Assembly (NCBI RefSeq): GCF_039533965.1
Contig: NZ_BAAAUN010000002.1
Span: 62,001 to 126,000 of the forward strand
Source of the DNA: Microbacterium luteolum
Lineage (GTDB): Bacteria > Actinomycetota > Actinomycetes > Actinomycetales > Microbacteriaceae
Direction: 5' to 3'
DNA: 64,000 nt
The notes under the pieces were generated by a model. That model saw nothing but the letters and a program-made list of their open reading frames with translations, was not told where the DNA came from and ran no database searches. Positions 19,212 to 28,432 of the stretch are shown here, piece after piece (position 1 is the stretch's first letter; each line of letters opens with the position of its first letter). Position numbers and translations under genes: made by a program.

Positions 19212-20033
19212 GTGATCATCCTCGCTGCCACGCCGATCGGAAATCTCGGCGACGTGTCCCGTCGCCTGGTGGAGGTGCTCGAGAACGCGGAGACGATCGT
19301 GGCCGAGGACACGCGCACCACCCAGAAGCTGCTCAAGGCGCTGCAGATCGACAACCGGCCGCGGCTGATCGCGCTGCACGACCACAACGAGAAGCAGAAG
19401 GCCGCGGAGATCGCCGCGCTCGCCGCAGAGTCCGACGTCGTCGTGATGAGCGACGCTGGCATGCCGACCGTCAGCGACCCCGGCTACGGGCTGGTGGCCG
19501 AGGCCGTTGCGCAGGGCGTGACCGTGACCGCGATCCCCGGACCGAGTGCCGTGCTGATGGCGCTGGCGATCTCGGGTCTTCCCACCGACCGCTTCACCTT
19601 CGAGGGATTCCTCCCGCGCAAGCCGGGGGAGCGGCGCTCGGCGCTGCGCGCCCTCGCCGCGGAGGCCCGCACCATGGTGTTCTTCGAGTCGCCGGCCCGC
19701 CTGGCGAGCGCGCTCGCCGACATGGGCGGAGCCTTCGGCGACGAACGGCGCATCGCCGTGTGCCGTGAGCTCACGAAGTTCTACGAGGAGGTGCGGCGGG
19801 GCACGGCATCCGAACTCGTCGCGTGGGCGCAGGAGGGCGTGAAGGGCGAGATCGTCGTGGTCGTCGAGGGCGCGTCGCGCCGCGACGCCTCCCCGGAGGA
19901 TGCGCTCGCCCAGGTGCAGAAGCTGGTGGGCGACGGCATCCGCCTCAAGGACGCCGCCTCCGAGGTCGCCGCTCTCACCGGGCTGTCCTCCCGCGATCTG
20001 TACCAGGCCGCCCTGGCGGCCCGCACGCGATGA
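19212..20033 (+). CDS. rsmI: 16S rRNA (cytidine(1402)-2'-O)-methyltransferase RsmI
   Basis: A 273-residue tetrapyrrole-methylase-fold protein. The N-terminal IILAATPIGNLGDVSRRLVEVL, then AEDTRTTQKLL, DAGMPTVSDPGYGLV near residue 80 and AIPGPSAVLMALAISGL are all RsmI hallmarks. It 2'-O-methylates C1402 of 16S rRNA in the decoding centre, using SAM. Start GTG 19212 is preceded by a -10 element at 6 bp. Its stop overlaps the next ATG (ATGA). Confidence 0.96.
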   Translation: MIILAATPIGNLGDVSRRLVEVLENAETIVAEDTRTTQKLLKALQIDNRPRLIALHDHNEKQKAAEIAALAAESDVVVMSDAGMPTVSDPGYGLVAEAVAQGVTVTAIPGPSAVLMALAISGLPTDRFTFEGFLPRKPGERRSALRALAAEARTMVFFESPARLASALADMGGAFGDERRIAVCRELTKFYEEVRRGTASELVAWAQEGVKGEIVVVVEGASRRDASPEDALAQVQKLVGDGIRLKDAASEVAALTGLSSRDLYQAALAARTR

Positions 20034-20677
20034 GCGGACACGATCTGCGGGATTCCGCAGAGGCTCGCGTCGCCGCCGCCTACGACTCGCGTGCCGCCGA
20101 GTACGTCGAGATCGGCGGACGGATCGAGCAGATGGACGACCGTGACATCGAGCTCATCCGGCGGTGGCGAGACGAGACCCCGGGGATGCTGCTCGATGCC
20201 GGGTGCGGACCGGGGCACTGGACGCGGTTCCTCTCCGGCAGCGGCCGAGACGTCATCGGCGTCGACATCTCAGCGGAGTTCCTGCGAACCGCGGGGGAGA
20301 ACCACCCCGCCCTCCGGTTCGAGCAGGAGTCGCTCGCTGCTCTCTCCGCGGCCGACGGCTCCGTGGGCGGCATCCTCGCCTGGTACTCGCTGATCCACAC
20401 CGACCCCGCTGAGGCTCCCGCCGTGCTCGCCGAATTCGCGCGGGTGCTCGTGCCGGGCGGCAGTCTGCTCCTCGGCTTCTTCGTCGGCGAGCCGCGCGAG
20501 CCGTTCTCCCACGCGGTTACGACCGCCTACTTCTGGTCTGCGGATGCTCTCGACGCGCTGCTGGCGGATGCCGGGTTCGAGGTGACCTTCGCCGAGCGGC
20601 GTGAACGCGAACCCGGTGAGATGAGCGTGCGTCCCCACGGGGCCCTGATCGCACGCCGGGTACCCTGGGCAGGATGA
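20030..20677 (+). CDS. Class I SAM-dependent methyltransferase
   Basis: A 215-residue Rossmann methyltransferase. Motif I, MLLDAGCGPGHWTRFL, is near residue 50, DVIGVDISAEFL is near 71 and the post-motif GGILAWYSLIHTDPAE is near 112. The N-terminal VAAAYDSRAAEYVEIGGR resembles UbiE/biotin-type small-molecule methyltransferases. The substrate is unknown. It is coupled to rsmI by a 4-bp overlap. Confidence 0.9.
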   Translation: MSGHDLRDSAEARVAAAYDSRAAEYVEIGGRIEQMDDRDIELIRRWRDETPGMLLDAGCGPGHWTRFLSGSGRDVIGVDISAEFLRTAGENHPALRFEQESLAALSAADGSVGGILAWYSLIHTDPAEAPAVLAEFARVLVPGGSLLLGFFVGEPREPFSHAVTTAYFWSADALDALLADAGFEVTFAERREREPGEMSVRPHGALIARRVPWAG

Positions 20678-20696
20678 CGGCAACGGAGGGGCGATC

Positions 20697-21803
20697 GTGA
20701 GCAAGGCGGCGACGGTGTACGACGTCGCGGACCGCGCCGGCGTCTCGATCGCCACGGTCTCTCGCGTGCTGCGCTCGCCGGATGCGGTGCGGCCGGTCAC
20801 GCGCGAGCGTGTGCTCGACGCCGTCTCGGCCCTGGGGTACGTGCCCAGCGGCAGCGCGCGCGGACTCGCCGAGCGGCGCACGGGAGTGCTCGGCCTGTAC
20901 TTCCCGGGATTCGATGCGGCCGAGGAGGCGCCGGCGCTCGATGTCCTCGCGAACATCGCGGGTGCGACGCCGCCGTTCACGATCGTCCAGGACGAGACGG
21001 ATGCCGAGGGCGAGCATCCCTCGATGCTCTTCCTCGACGAGGTGCTCCGCGGTGCGGAGCTGGAGGCGTGGAAGCAGGGGTTCGTCCTGATGGTCGGCGT
21101 CGGACGGCATGACCCGGACCGGTCGACCGTGCGCGACATGGCCGGCCGTGTCGACGGACTCGTGGTGCTGGCTCGCAGCGTGCCGGACGAGGTGCTGGCC
21201 CGGCTGGCCCTGCGCATCCCGGTCGTCGTGCTCTCCGGTCCCTCGCGTGGGGACAGCTACGACCACGTGACCGTGAGCAACGCCGAGGCGATGGCCGAAC
21301 TGACCCGACGAGTGCTGGATCAGACCGGCGACACGCCGCCGGTGTTCCTCGCCGGGCCCGATGATTCGCCGGACGGCGCAGAGCGCTGGGAGGGGTTCTC
21401 CCACGCGATCTCCGAGGCCGGCATCCGCATCGACGAGGTGGTCGTGCTGCGCGGCGACTTCACGCGCGCGTCGGGCCGTCGCGCGGCGGAGCAGCTCATC
21501 TCGGACGGCCTGCCGACGGCGTTGATGGCAGCCAACGACCAGATGGCGCTCGGAGCGCTCGACGCCTTCCGATCGGCCGGCATCGCGGTGCCGGAAGACC
21601 TGATCGTGACGGGTTTCGACGGTATCGAGGCCGCCGCGTTGTCGCGCCCGCGGCTGACCACGGTGCGTCAGCCGATGATCGAGCTCGGAAGAGCGGCCGT
21701 GCAGGTGCTCGCGCGTCGCCTCGAGCGCCCCGATGCGGACCCGGTCGCGGTGCGCCTGCCCCTCGAGATCGTCGTGCGGGAGAGCTCGCTGCGGCCTTCC
21801 TGA
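20697..21803 (+). CDS. LacI-family regulator of the beta-glucoside operon
   Basis: A 368-residue LacI-type repressor. The HTH and hinge, TVYDVADRAGVSIATVSRVLRSPDAV then GSARGLAERRTG, occupy residues 5-65. A periplasmic-binding-like sugar domain follows, with MAANDQMALGALDAFRSAGI near 275 and VTGFDGIEAAAL near 305. It starts at GTG 20697, after GGAGGGG. The GTG overlaps the stop of an 8-codon mini-ORF (20674-20700). The operator-like sequence at 21866-21879, between this gene and the transporter, is its likely target. Confidence 0.93.
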   Translation: MSKAATVYDVADRAGVSIATVSRVLRSPDAVRPVTRERVLDAVSALGYVPSGSARGLAERRTGVLGLYFPGFDAAEEAPALDVLANIAGATPPFTIVQDETDAEGEHPSMLFLDEVLRGAELEAWKQGFVLMVGVGRHDPDRSTVRDMAGRVDGLVVLARSVPDEVLARLALRIPVVVLSGPSRGDSYDHVTVSNAEAMAELTRRVLDQTGDTPPVFLAGPDDSPDGAERWEGFSHAISEAGIRIDEVVVLRGDFTRASGRRAAEQLISDGLPTALMAANDQMALGALDAFRSAGIAVPEDLIVTGFDGIEAAALSRPRLTTVRQPMIELGRAAVQVLARRLERPDADPVAVRLPLEIVVRESSLRPS

Positions 21804-21851
21804 CCGCGCATCGGAAGGTCGCACACACGATCTCCGATCCGAGTCAAGGGG

Positions 21852-21881
21852 TTGCCGACCCGAAATGTATGCGCTTACAAT
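21852..21881 (+). promoter_or_regulatory. Promoter and LacI-type operator of the beta-glucoside operon
   Basis: -35 TTGCCG (21852-21857), an 18-bp spacer and -10 TACAAT (21876-21881), 6 bp before ATG 21888. A near-palindrome with a central GCGC, TGTATGCGCTTACA (21866-21879), overlaps the -10 and has the layout of LacI-family operators. Confidence 0.75.
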
Positions 21882-21887
21882 CGTCCC

Positions 21888-23582
21888 ATGGTGACGAAGT
21901 TGTCGAAGACGGACAGAGTGTCGATGAAGCACGTGTTCCGGCGCTGGCGGAGAGCGGCCGTCGTCGCGCTCGCCGGCGCAGCGGTCGTTCTGAGCGGATG
22001 CAGCATCCAGATCACGTCGCAGCCGGATCCCTCGATCGGCGCCGACACGATGCTGATCAACGCCGACAAGGGGAATCCGTTCTTCACCCAGAACTTCAAC
22101 CCCTACCTCACCAACACGCGGACCGCCTCGCGGTGGATCTACGAGCCGCTGATCCTGATGAACAACCTCGACGGCTCGCTGAACCCCTGGCTCGCGACCG
22201 AATGGGAGCAGCCCGACGCCCGCACCATCGTGATGACGCTCCGCGATGACGTCACCTGGAGCGATGGCGAGGCGTTCACCGCCGACGACGTCGCCTTCAC
22301 GTTCCAGATGCTCAAGGACAACCCGCCGCTCGACATCAAGGGCGCATGGCAGCACCTCGAGAGCGTCGAGACGGACGGGAACACCGTCATCCTGCACCTG
22401 CAGGGCGACGATGCCCCGGCGCTGACGATCCTCGGACAGACCATGATCGTGCCGGAGCACCTCTGGAAGGACGTGAAGGACCCGGGCACGTACCGGAACG
22501 AGAACCCGGTCGGCACCGGGCCGTTCGTGCTCGGCAACTACAACGACCAGCAGTACTCGGTGGACAAGAACCCCGACTACTGGCAGGCCGACAAGATCGA
22601 GATCGAGCACATCATCCTGCCGTCGACCAACTCGCAGCTCGACACGGTCAGCCGCGGCTACGACTGGTCGTACTCCTTCATCTCCGACGTCGAGGGAACC
22701 TGGGGCGCAGCCAGCGAGCACAACCAGTGGTGGTTCCCGCCGGGCGGCGTGATCGCTCTGATGCCGAACCTCGAAGTCGCTCCGTTCGACGACGTGAATG
22801 TCCGCCGTGGCATCGCGCTCTCGCTCGATCGCGAGGAGATCGCCGAGACCGCTTCCGAGGGCTACATGGAGCCCGCCGGCCAGACCGGCCTCATCCTCCC
22901 CAACCAGGAGGAGTACCTCGACCCCGACATCCCCGACCAGGGCATGATCACGCAGGACAAGGATGCCGCCCTCGCGGCCTTCGCAGAGGCGGGTTACACG
23001 CTCGACGGCGACCGCCTCGTCGGCCCGGATGGCGAGCAGCTCGAGTTCGCGCTCACCACGGCCAACGGGTTCACCGACTGGACGCGTGCGGCGCAGACCG
23101 TGCAGCGTCAGCTGGCCGACGTCGGCGTGAAGGTCACGCTGAAGCTCCCGCAGCCCGCCGGCTATCAGAGCGCGATCAGCAACGGCGACTTCGAGATGGC
23201 GATCGGCGGCATGGGTGGCGGCGACGTCTACCAGGCCTACAACAACCTGCTGTCGAGCCAGTTCTACGTGCCCTCCGGTGAGGCGACCTCGAACAACTTC
23301 CAGCGGTTCCAGTCCAAGGAGGCCGATGCGCTGTTGGCGGAGTACCGCGGCACCGTCGATCCCGCCCGACAGACCGAGATCGTGCAGGAGCTGCAGGGCA
23401 TCGTCTACGACCAGATGCCCGTGATCGGGTTGTACTACGGCGGTATCTGGGGCCTGTTCAGCGACGCCAAGTTCACCGGCTGGCCCTCGGCCGAGGACCC
23501 GTACATGATCCCGCAGAACTACGACAATGCGCCGCTGATGATCTTCACGCGGCTCGAGCGAGTGAAGGGTGACGACCAGTGA
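21888..23582 (+). CDS. ABC transporter substrate-binding lipoprotein (family 5, probable beta-glucoside/oligosaccharide)
   Basis: A 564-residue extracytoplasmic SBP of the peptide/oligosaccharide (SBP_bac_5) family. A charged N-region is followed by a hydrophobic AVVALAGAAVVLSGC lipobox with the lipidated Cys at about residue 38. The mature domain has TEWEQPDARTIVMTLRDDVTWSDGEAF and NEN-PVGTGPFVL motifs. ATG 21888 fits the leaderless promoter; ATG 21924 (MKHVFRRW) with an upstream GGACAGAG is an alternative start. The GH1 glycosidase and LacI regulator in the operon favour an oligosaccharide such as cellobiose over a peptide. Confidence 0.9.
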   Translation: MVTKLSKTDRVSMKHVFRRWRRAAVVALAGAAVVLSGCSIQITSQPDPSIGADTMLINADKGNPFFTQNFNPYLTNTRTASRWIYEPLILMNNLDGSLNPWLATEWEQPDARTIVMTLRDDVTWSDGEAFTADDVAFTFQMLKDNPPLDIKGAWQHLESVETDGNTVILHLQGDDAPALTILGQTMIVPEHLWKDVKDPGTYRNENPVGTGPFVLGNYNDQQYSVDKNPDYWQADKIEIEHIILPSTNSQLDTVSRGYDWSYSFISDVEGTWGAASEHNQWWFPPGGVIALMPNLEVAPFDDVNVRRGIALSLDREEIAETASEGYMEPAGQTGLILPNQEEYLDPDIPDQGMITQDKDAALAAFAEAGYTLDGDRLVGPDGEQLEFALTTANGFTDWTRAAQTVQRQLADVGVKVTLKLPQPAGYQSAISNGDFEMAIGGMGGGDVYQAYNNLLSSQFYVPSGEATSNNFQRFQSKEADALLAEYRGTVDPARQTEIVQELQGIVYDQMPVIGLYYGGIWGLFSDAKFTGWPSAEDPYMIPQNYDNAPLMIFTRLERVKGDDQ

Positions 23583-24559
23583 AGTACGTCCTCCAGAAGG
23601 TCGGGCTGTTCGTCCTCACGCTGTGGGCTGCGATCACGCTGAACTTCTTCCTCCCGCGGCTCATGCCCGGATCCCCTGCGGATGCGGCCATCGCCAAGCT
23701 CTCGCAGAACGGGCCGGTGTCCGATGCGACCCGCGCGGCCATCGAAGCCCAGCTCGGCGTTCCGACCGGATCGATGTGGGACCAGTACGTGACCTACCTC
23801 GGCCAGGTCGCCCGGCTCGACTTCGGCGTCTCGTACACGTTCTACCCGCAGTCGGTGTCGAGCATGGTCTCGACCGCCCTGCCGTACACGATCGGCCTGG
23901 TGGGCATCGTCACCATCCTCGCCTTCGTGACCGGCACGCTGATCGGCGTCGCCGCGGCCTGGCGCCGCGGCACCTGGCTCGACAGTCTGCCGACGCTGAC
24001 CGGGTCGTTCCTCAGCACCTTCCCGTACTTCTGGACGGCGCTGCTGCTGCTGTTCTTCTTCGGCTACGTGCTGCACTGGTTCCCGACGACGGGCGCCTAC
24101 GCTGCGACGACGACACCCGGGTTCACCGGGGACTTCCTCGCCGACCTCGCCCAGCACGCCGTGCTGCCGGCGCTGACGATCCTGCTCACCTCTCTCGGCG
24201 GCTGGATCATCGGCATGCGCAACGCCATGATCAACACCCTCGGCGAGGACTACATCACCTTCGCGGAGGCGAACGGCCTGCACGGCCGCACGATCGCCCT
24301 CCGCTACGCCGCACGCAACGCGATCCTGCCGAACCTCACCGGCTTCGGGCTCACGCTCGGCGGCGTGGTCGGCGGATCGATCCTCGTGGAGCAGGTGTTC
24401 GGATACCCCGGCATCGGATACCTGCTCTTCAACGCCGTGATCGGGCAGGACTACCCGCTCATGCAGGCGCTCTTCCTGATGATCACCGTGAGCGTGCTCA
24501 TCGCCAACTTCCTCGTAGACATCCTCTACGGGGTACTCGACCCGAGGACCCGCCGATGA
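23579..24559 (+). CDS. ABC transporter permease (DppB-type)
   Basis: A 326-residue permease with about six TM helices. The N-terminal LWAAITLNFFLPRLMPGSPADAA is typical of DppB. The EAA loop is in EDYITFAEANGLHGRTIALRYAARNAILPNLTGFGLTLGG near residue 225. It overlaps the SBP stop and the next gene by 4 bp each. Confidence 0.93.
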   Translation: MKYVLQKVGLFVLTLWAAITLNFFLPRLMPGSPADAAIAKLSQNGPVSDATRAAIEAQLGVPTGSMWDQYVTYLGQVARLDFGVSYTFYPQSVSSMVSTALPYTIGLVGIVTILAFVTGTLIGVAAAWRRGTWLDSLPTLTGSFLSTFPYFWTALLLLFFFGYVLHWFPTTGAYAATTTPGFTGDFLADLAQHAVLPALTILLTSLGGWIIGMRNAMINTLGEDYITFAEANGLHGRTIALRYAARNAILPNLTGFGLTLGGVVGGSILVEQVFGYPGIGYLLFNAVIGQDYPLMQALFLMITVSVLIANFLVDILYGVLDPRTRR

Positions 24560-25470
24560 CCTCCACGATGAACGTCAAGATCCCGGCCGACCGCATCGCC
24601 GCGCCCAGCCCGTGGCGCGCCTTCGGGCGCATGGTCGGCACCCTCTGGTCCAACGGCAAGGCGCGGCTGGGCCTGTGCATCCTCGCCTTCTTCGTGCTGG
24701 TGGCGGTCTTCGCCCCGCTCCTCGCGCCGTACGGAGCGAAGGACAACGGCTTCGAACGCAACCTCGACTCCTCCTGGGAGCACTGGCTCGGCACCACCGC
24801 CGCCGGGGAGGACGTGCTCAGCCAGCTCATCTTCGGCGCGCAGGTCAGCCTGCTCGTCGGCTTCGCCGCCGGCATCCTGTCGACGATCGTGGCCATCCTG
24901 ATCGGATTGAGCTGGGGATACATGCGCGGCTTCGGCGGAGAGGTCGTCGGCTTCATCGTCAACCTCTTCCTCGTCATCCCCGGGCTGCCGCTGATGATCG
25001 TGATCGCCGCGTACCTGCAGAACGGCGGCATCCTGATGATCATCGCCGTCATCGTGGTCACCGGATGGGCGTGGGGCGCGCGCGTCCTCCGCAGCCAGAC
25101 GCAGTCCCTGCGCGGGAACGACTTCGTCACCTCGGCGCAGTTCTCCGGCGACAGCAGGGCGCGGATCATCTTCCGCGAGATCCTGCCCAACATGACCTCG
25201 ATCATCGCCGGCACGCTCTTCGGGGCGGCGACGGCCGCGATCCTCGCGGAAGCGGGGCTCGAGTTCCTCGGGCTCGGCGACTCCAGCATCGTCAGCTGGG
25301 GCACGATGCTCTACTGGGCGCAGAACTCCAACTCGCTGCTCACCGGGCAGTGGCTGCTGCTGTTCGCCCCCGGTCTCTGCATCGCCCTCCTGGCGCTGAG
25401 CCTCACACTCATCAACTTCGGCGTGGACGGCATATCCAACCCGCGCCTGCGAGAGGGGAAGGGACGATGA
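24556..25470 (+). CDS. ABC transporter permease (DppC-type)
   Basis: A 304-residue permease. An N-terminal cytoplasmic segment is followed by one TM helix, then HWLGTTAAGEDVLSQLIFGAQVSLLVGFAAG, the conserved DppC stretch. The EAA region is near residue 195 (GNDFVTSAQFSGDSRARIIFREILPNM). It pairs with the upstream DppB-type protein to form the channel. Confidence 0.93.
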   Translation: MTSTMNVKIPADRIAAPSPWRAFGRMVGTLWSNGKARLGLCILAFFVLVAVFAPLLAPYGAKDNGFERNLDSSWEHWLGTTAAGEDVLSQLIFGAQVSLLVGFAAGILSTIVAILIGLSWGYMRGFGGEVVGFIVNLFLVIPGLPLMIVIAAYLQNGGILMIIAVIVVTGWAWGARVLRSQTQSLRGNDFVTSAQFSGDSRARIIFREILPNMTSIIAGTLFGAATAAILAEAGLEFLGLGDSSIVSWGTMLYWAQNSNSLLTGQWLLLFAPGLCIALLALSLTLINFGVDGISNPRLREGKGR

Positions 25471-27194
25471 CCGTCTCCGCACCGATGCCCGCCGAACGGA
25501 GCGAGATCCTGCTCGACGTGCAGAACCTGTCGGTCGAGTACGCCTCGCCCGGCACCACACCGGTCACGGCCGTCCATGACGTGTCGTTCTCCCTCCGTCG
25601 CGGCGAGTTCGTCGGCCTGGTCGGCGAATCGGGCTCCGGCAAGTCGACGCTCGGCTTCGCACTGACCCGTCTGCAGAAGCCACCCGCACGGATCAGCGGC
25701 GGACGGATCCTGTTCGGAGGCCGCGACATCCGCGAGCTCGACACCGAGGAGCTGCGCCGGCAGCGTCAGGGCGGCTTCGCCATGGTGCTGCAGTCCGGCA
25801 TGAACGCGCTCAACCCGGTGCGGACCGTCGGCGCGCACTTCCAGGACATCTTCGCCGCCCATGGACACGTGCCTCGCGAGTCCCGCGACGCTCGCGCCCG
25901 TGAGCTCATCGGCAAGGTCGGTCTCGACGCCGAGGTGCTGAAGCGCTACCCGGGCGAGCTCTCCGGCGGCATGCGGCAGCGCGCGTCGATCGCGCTCGCG
26001 CTGTCGCTCGAACCCCAGCTCATGGTGTTCGACGAGCCGACCACCGCGCTCGACGTGCTGGTGCAGCACGCGGTGATGGACACCATCAAGGAGCTGCAGC
26101 ACGCCGAGCGCTTCACCGCCATCCTCATCAGCCACGATCTCGGCATCGTGCTCGAGGCCACGGATCGCGTGATGGTGATGCATGAAGGACGGATCGTCGA
26201 GGACGCGTCGAGCCGGAAGATCCTCGAGGACCCGAGTGACGAGTACACCCGGATGCTGCTGAGCCACTACGCCGATCCGCGCGCCAAGACCATCTCGATC
26301 CCGGGCTTCGTCGACCTCGGCACCCGGCGCCGTGAGGGACGCTCGCGCACCGACGTCACCGAGACCGTGCCGACGGTGTCGGAGCGCGACTCCCGACGCG
26401 CGGATGCCGCGATCGTCGTCGAGGGCGTGTCGAAGCGCTACCCGGCGCCGCGCCGCGGCCAGGAGGCCGTCACCGCCGTCGACGACGTGTCGTTCCGGCT
26501 GGAGCCGGGCGAGGCGCTCGCCCTCGTCGGAGCATCCGGATCGGGGAAGTCGACCATCGCCAAGCTGATCACCGGCGTCGAGAAGCCCAGCTCCGGCACC
26601 GTGCGCTTCGGCGACACGGATGTCGCGACGCTCAAGCGCCGAGGGCTCCGCGACCTGCGCAAGGACGTGCAGATGGTGTTCCAGGATCCGTATGCGGCGC
26701 TGAACCCGCTGCACACGGTGGAGTACGCGCTCACGCGGCCCGTCATGAACTACACGAAGCTCCGTGGGCAGGAGGCCAGGGCGCGCGTCCTGGAGCTGCT
26801 GGAGACCGTGGGCCTCGCGCCTGTGGAGCAGTTCGCGGCGAAGCTGCCGCATCAGCTCTCCGGAGGGCAGCGGCAGCGCGTCGTGATCGCCAGGGCGCTC
26901 GCGAGCGATCCGCAGGTGCTGATCGCCGACGAGCCCGTCTCGATGCTCGACGTCTCGCTGCGCGCCGGCGTGCTGGCGCTCCTCGAGGATCTGCGTGAGC
27001 GCTGGGGCATCAGCATGCTCTACATCACGCACGACCTGCTGAGCGCGCGACTCGTGACCGAGAACATCCTGGTGCTGAACAGCGGACGTGTCGTCGAACG
27101 CGGCGAGACGTCGGAGGTGCTGCAGCATCCGGAGGATCCGTACACGGTCCAGCTGCTGGATGCCGTGCCCAATCCTGCCCGCGCGGCGCGCTGA
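25467..27194 (+). CDS. Fused dual ATP-binding protein of the ABC transporter (DppD-DppF)
   Basis: A 575-residue protein with two complete ABC ATPase domains. Domain 1 (about 15-270) has Walker A GESGSGKST, signature LSGGMRQRASIAL and Walker B LMVFDEPTTALD. Domain 2 (about 305-575) has GASGSGKST, LSGGQRQRVVIARALA and VLIADEPVSMLD. A linker of about 35 residues joins them. Neither domain carries the cysteine-rich C-terminal extension of oligopeptide-type ATPases, unlike the peptide transporter at 45.6-48.5 kb, consistent with a sugar role. One polypeptide supplies both motor subunits. Confidence 0.93.
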   Translation: MTVSAPMPAERSEILLDVQNLSVEYASPGTTPVTAVHDVSFSLRRGEFVGLVGESGSGKSTLGFALTRLQKPPARISGGRILFGGRDIRELDTEELRRQRQGGFAMVLQSGMNALNPVRTVGAHFQDIFAAHGHVPRESRDARARELIGKVGLDAEVLKRYPGELSGGMRQRASIALALSLEPQLMVFDEPTTALDVLVQHAVMDTIKELQHAERFTAILISHDLGIVLEATDRVMVMHEGRIVEDASSRKILEDPSDEYTRMLLSHYADPRAKTISIPGFVDLGTRRREGRSRTDVTETVPTVSERDSRRADAAIVVEGVSKRYPAPRRGQEAVTAVDDVSFRLEPGEALALVGASGSGKSTIAKLITGVEKPSSGTVRFGDTDVATLKRRGLRDLRKDVQMVFQDPYAALNPLHTVEYALTRPVMNYTKLRGQEARARVLELLETVGLAPVEQFAAKLPHQLSGGQRQRVVIARALASDPQVLIADEPVSMLDVSLRAGVLALLEDLRERWGISMLYITHDLLSARLVTENILVLNSGRVVERGETSEVLQHPEDPYTVQLLDAVPNPARAAR

Positions 27195-27234
27195 ATCCTG
27201 CGCGATCGCGAACGTACGACCGAAAGGAGCACTC

Positions 27235-28404
27235 GTGCTCACATTCCCTGACGGCTTTCTCTGGGGAGCTGCGACCGCAGCCCATCAGGTGGAGGGGAAC
27301 AACACGACCAGCAACTGGTGGGCCATGGAGCATGCCCCAGGGTCTCCCATGGTGGAGCCCTCGGGCGATGCCGCCGACCACTTCCACCGGTACCCGGAGG
27401 ACATGCGTCTGCTGGCGGATGCCGGACTGAACTCCTACCGCTTCTCGGTGGAGTGGGCGCGGATCGAGCCGGAGCGCGGTTTCGTCTCGCGCGCGATGCT
27501 CGACCACTACCGCCGCATGATCGACACGGCGCGGGAGAACGGGCTCGACCCCACGGTCACGCTGATGCACTTCACGGTGCCGCAGTGGTTCCAGAAGGAC
27601 GGCTTCTGGCGGGCGGATGACGCGGTCGACCTGTTCTCGCGCTACGTCGAGACCGTGCTGCCGATCCTCGACGGCGTGACCTACGTCTGCACGATCAACG
27701 AGCCGAACATCGCCGCCATGCTCGCCGGGGGAGAGGATGCGGCGAACCTCGTCGCCTACGGCCTCCCGAACCCCGACCTCGCGGTCGCGGACACGCTCCT
27801 CGACGCCCACCACCGGGCATCCGAGATCGTGCGCAGCGTCTCGGGCGCGCAGGCCGGCTGGACCATCGCGACCCAGGCCTTCCATTCCACGGGCGAGCCC
27901 GGCGCCGACGAGATGGTGTCCACCTACGGCGATCCGCGCGACCACTGGTACCTCGACCAGTCCGCCGGCGACGACTTCGTCGGCGTGCAGGCGTACACCC
28001 GCACCTTCATCGGCCCAGAGGGCCCGCGGCCGGTCGCCGACGACGTGGAGACCACCCTCACGGGCTGGGAGTTCTTCCCCGAGGCTCTCGAGCTGGGCGT
28101 GCGCAGCGCGTGGGAGCGCAGCGGCGGCGTGCCGATCCTGGTGACCGAGAATGGCATCGCCACCGCCGATGACACCCGGCGCATCGCCTACACGCAGGGC
28201 GCCCTGGAAGGTCTGCACCGGGCGATCTCGGACGGCATCGACGTGCGCGCCTACCAGCACTGGAGCGCGCTGGACAACTACGAGTGGGCGAGCGGATTCG
28301 CGCCGACATTCGGGCTGATCGGCTTCGATCGCGAGACGTTCGTGCGCTCGCCGAAGCCCTCTCTCGCATGGCTGGGAGAAGTCGCGAGGCGCAACGGCCT
28401 CTGA
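27235..28404 (+). CDS. Glycoside hydrolase family 1 beta-glucosidase
   Basis: A 389-residue GH1 enzyme. FPDGFLWGAATAAHQVEG is at the N-terminus, the acid/base Glu is in CTINEPN (about 157) and the nucleophile Glu is in ILVTENGIA (about 305). YQHWSALDNYEWASGF near the C-terminus recognises glucose. It is shorter than typical GH1 enzymes (about 440-480), with the trimmed loops lying between the two catalytic motifs. It has no signal peptide, so it acts in the cytoplasm on imported beta-glucosides. GTG start with AAAGGAG (27223-27229) 5 bp upstream. Confidence 0.93.
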   Translation: MLTFPDGFLWGAATAAHQVEGNNTTSNWWAMEHAPGSPMVEPSGDAADHFHRYPEDMRLLADAGLNSYRFSVEWARIEPERGFVSRAMLDHYRRMIDTARENGLDPTVTLMHFTVPQWFQKDGFWRADDAVDLFSRYVETVLPILDGVTYVCTINEPNIAAMLAGGEDAANLVAYGLPNPDLAVADTLLDAHHRASEIVRSVSGAQAGWTIATQAFHSTGEPGADEMVSTYGDPRDHWYLDQSAGDDFVGVQAYTRTFIGPEGPRPVADDVETTLTGWEFFPEALELGVRSAWERSGGVPILVTENGIATADDTRRIAYTQGALEGLHRAISDGIDVRAYQHWSALDNYEWASGFAPTFGLIGFDRETFVRSPKPSLAWLGEVARRNGL

Positions 28405-28432
28405 CCACAGCAGCCGGGGTTACGCTCGGGTC

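Noticed and set aside
15613..19215. A 1200-codon plus-strand frame across the aminotransferase, permease, Lrp and pmt genes
   Set aside because: It runs through four genes with recognisable motifs in other frames and has no recognisable domain.
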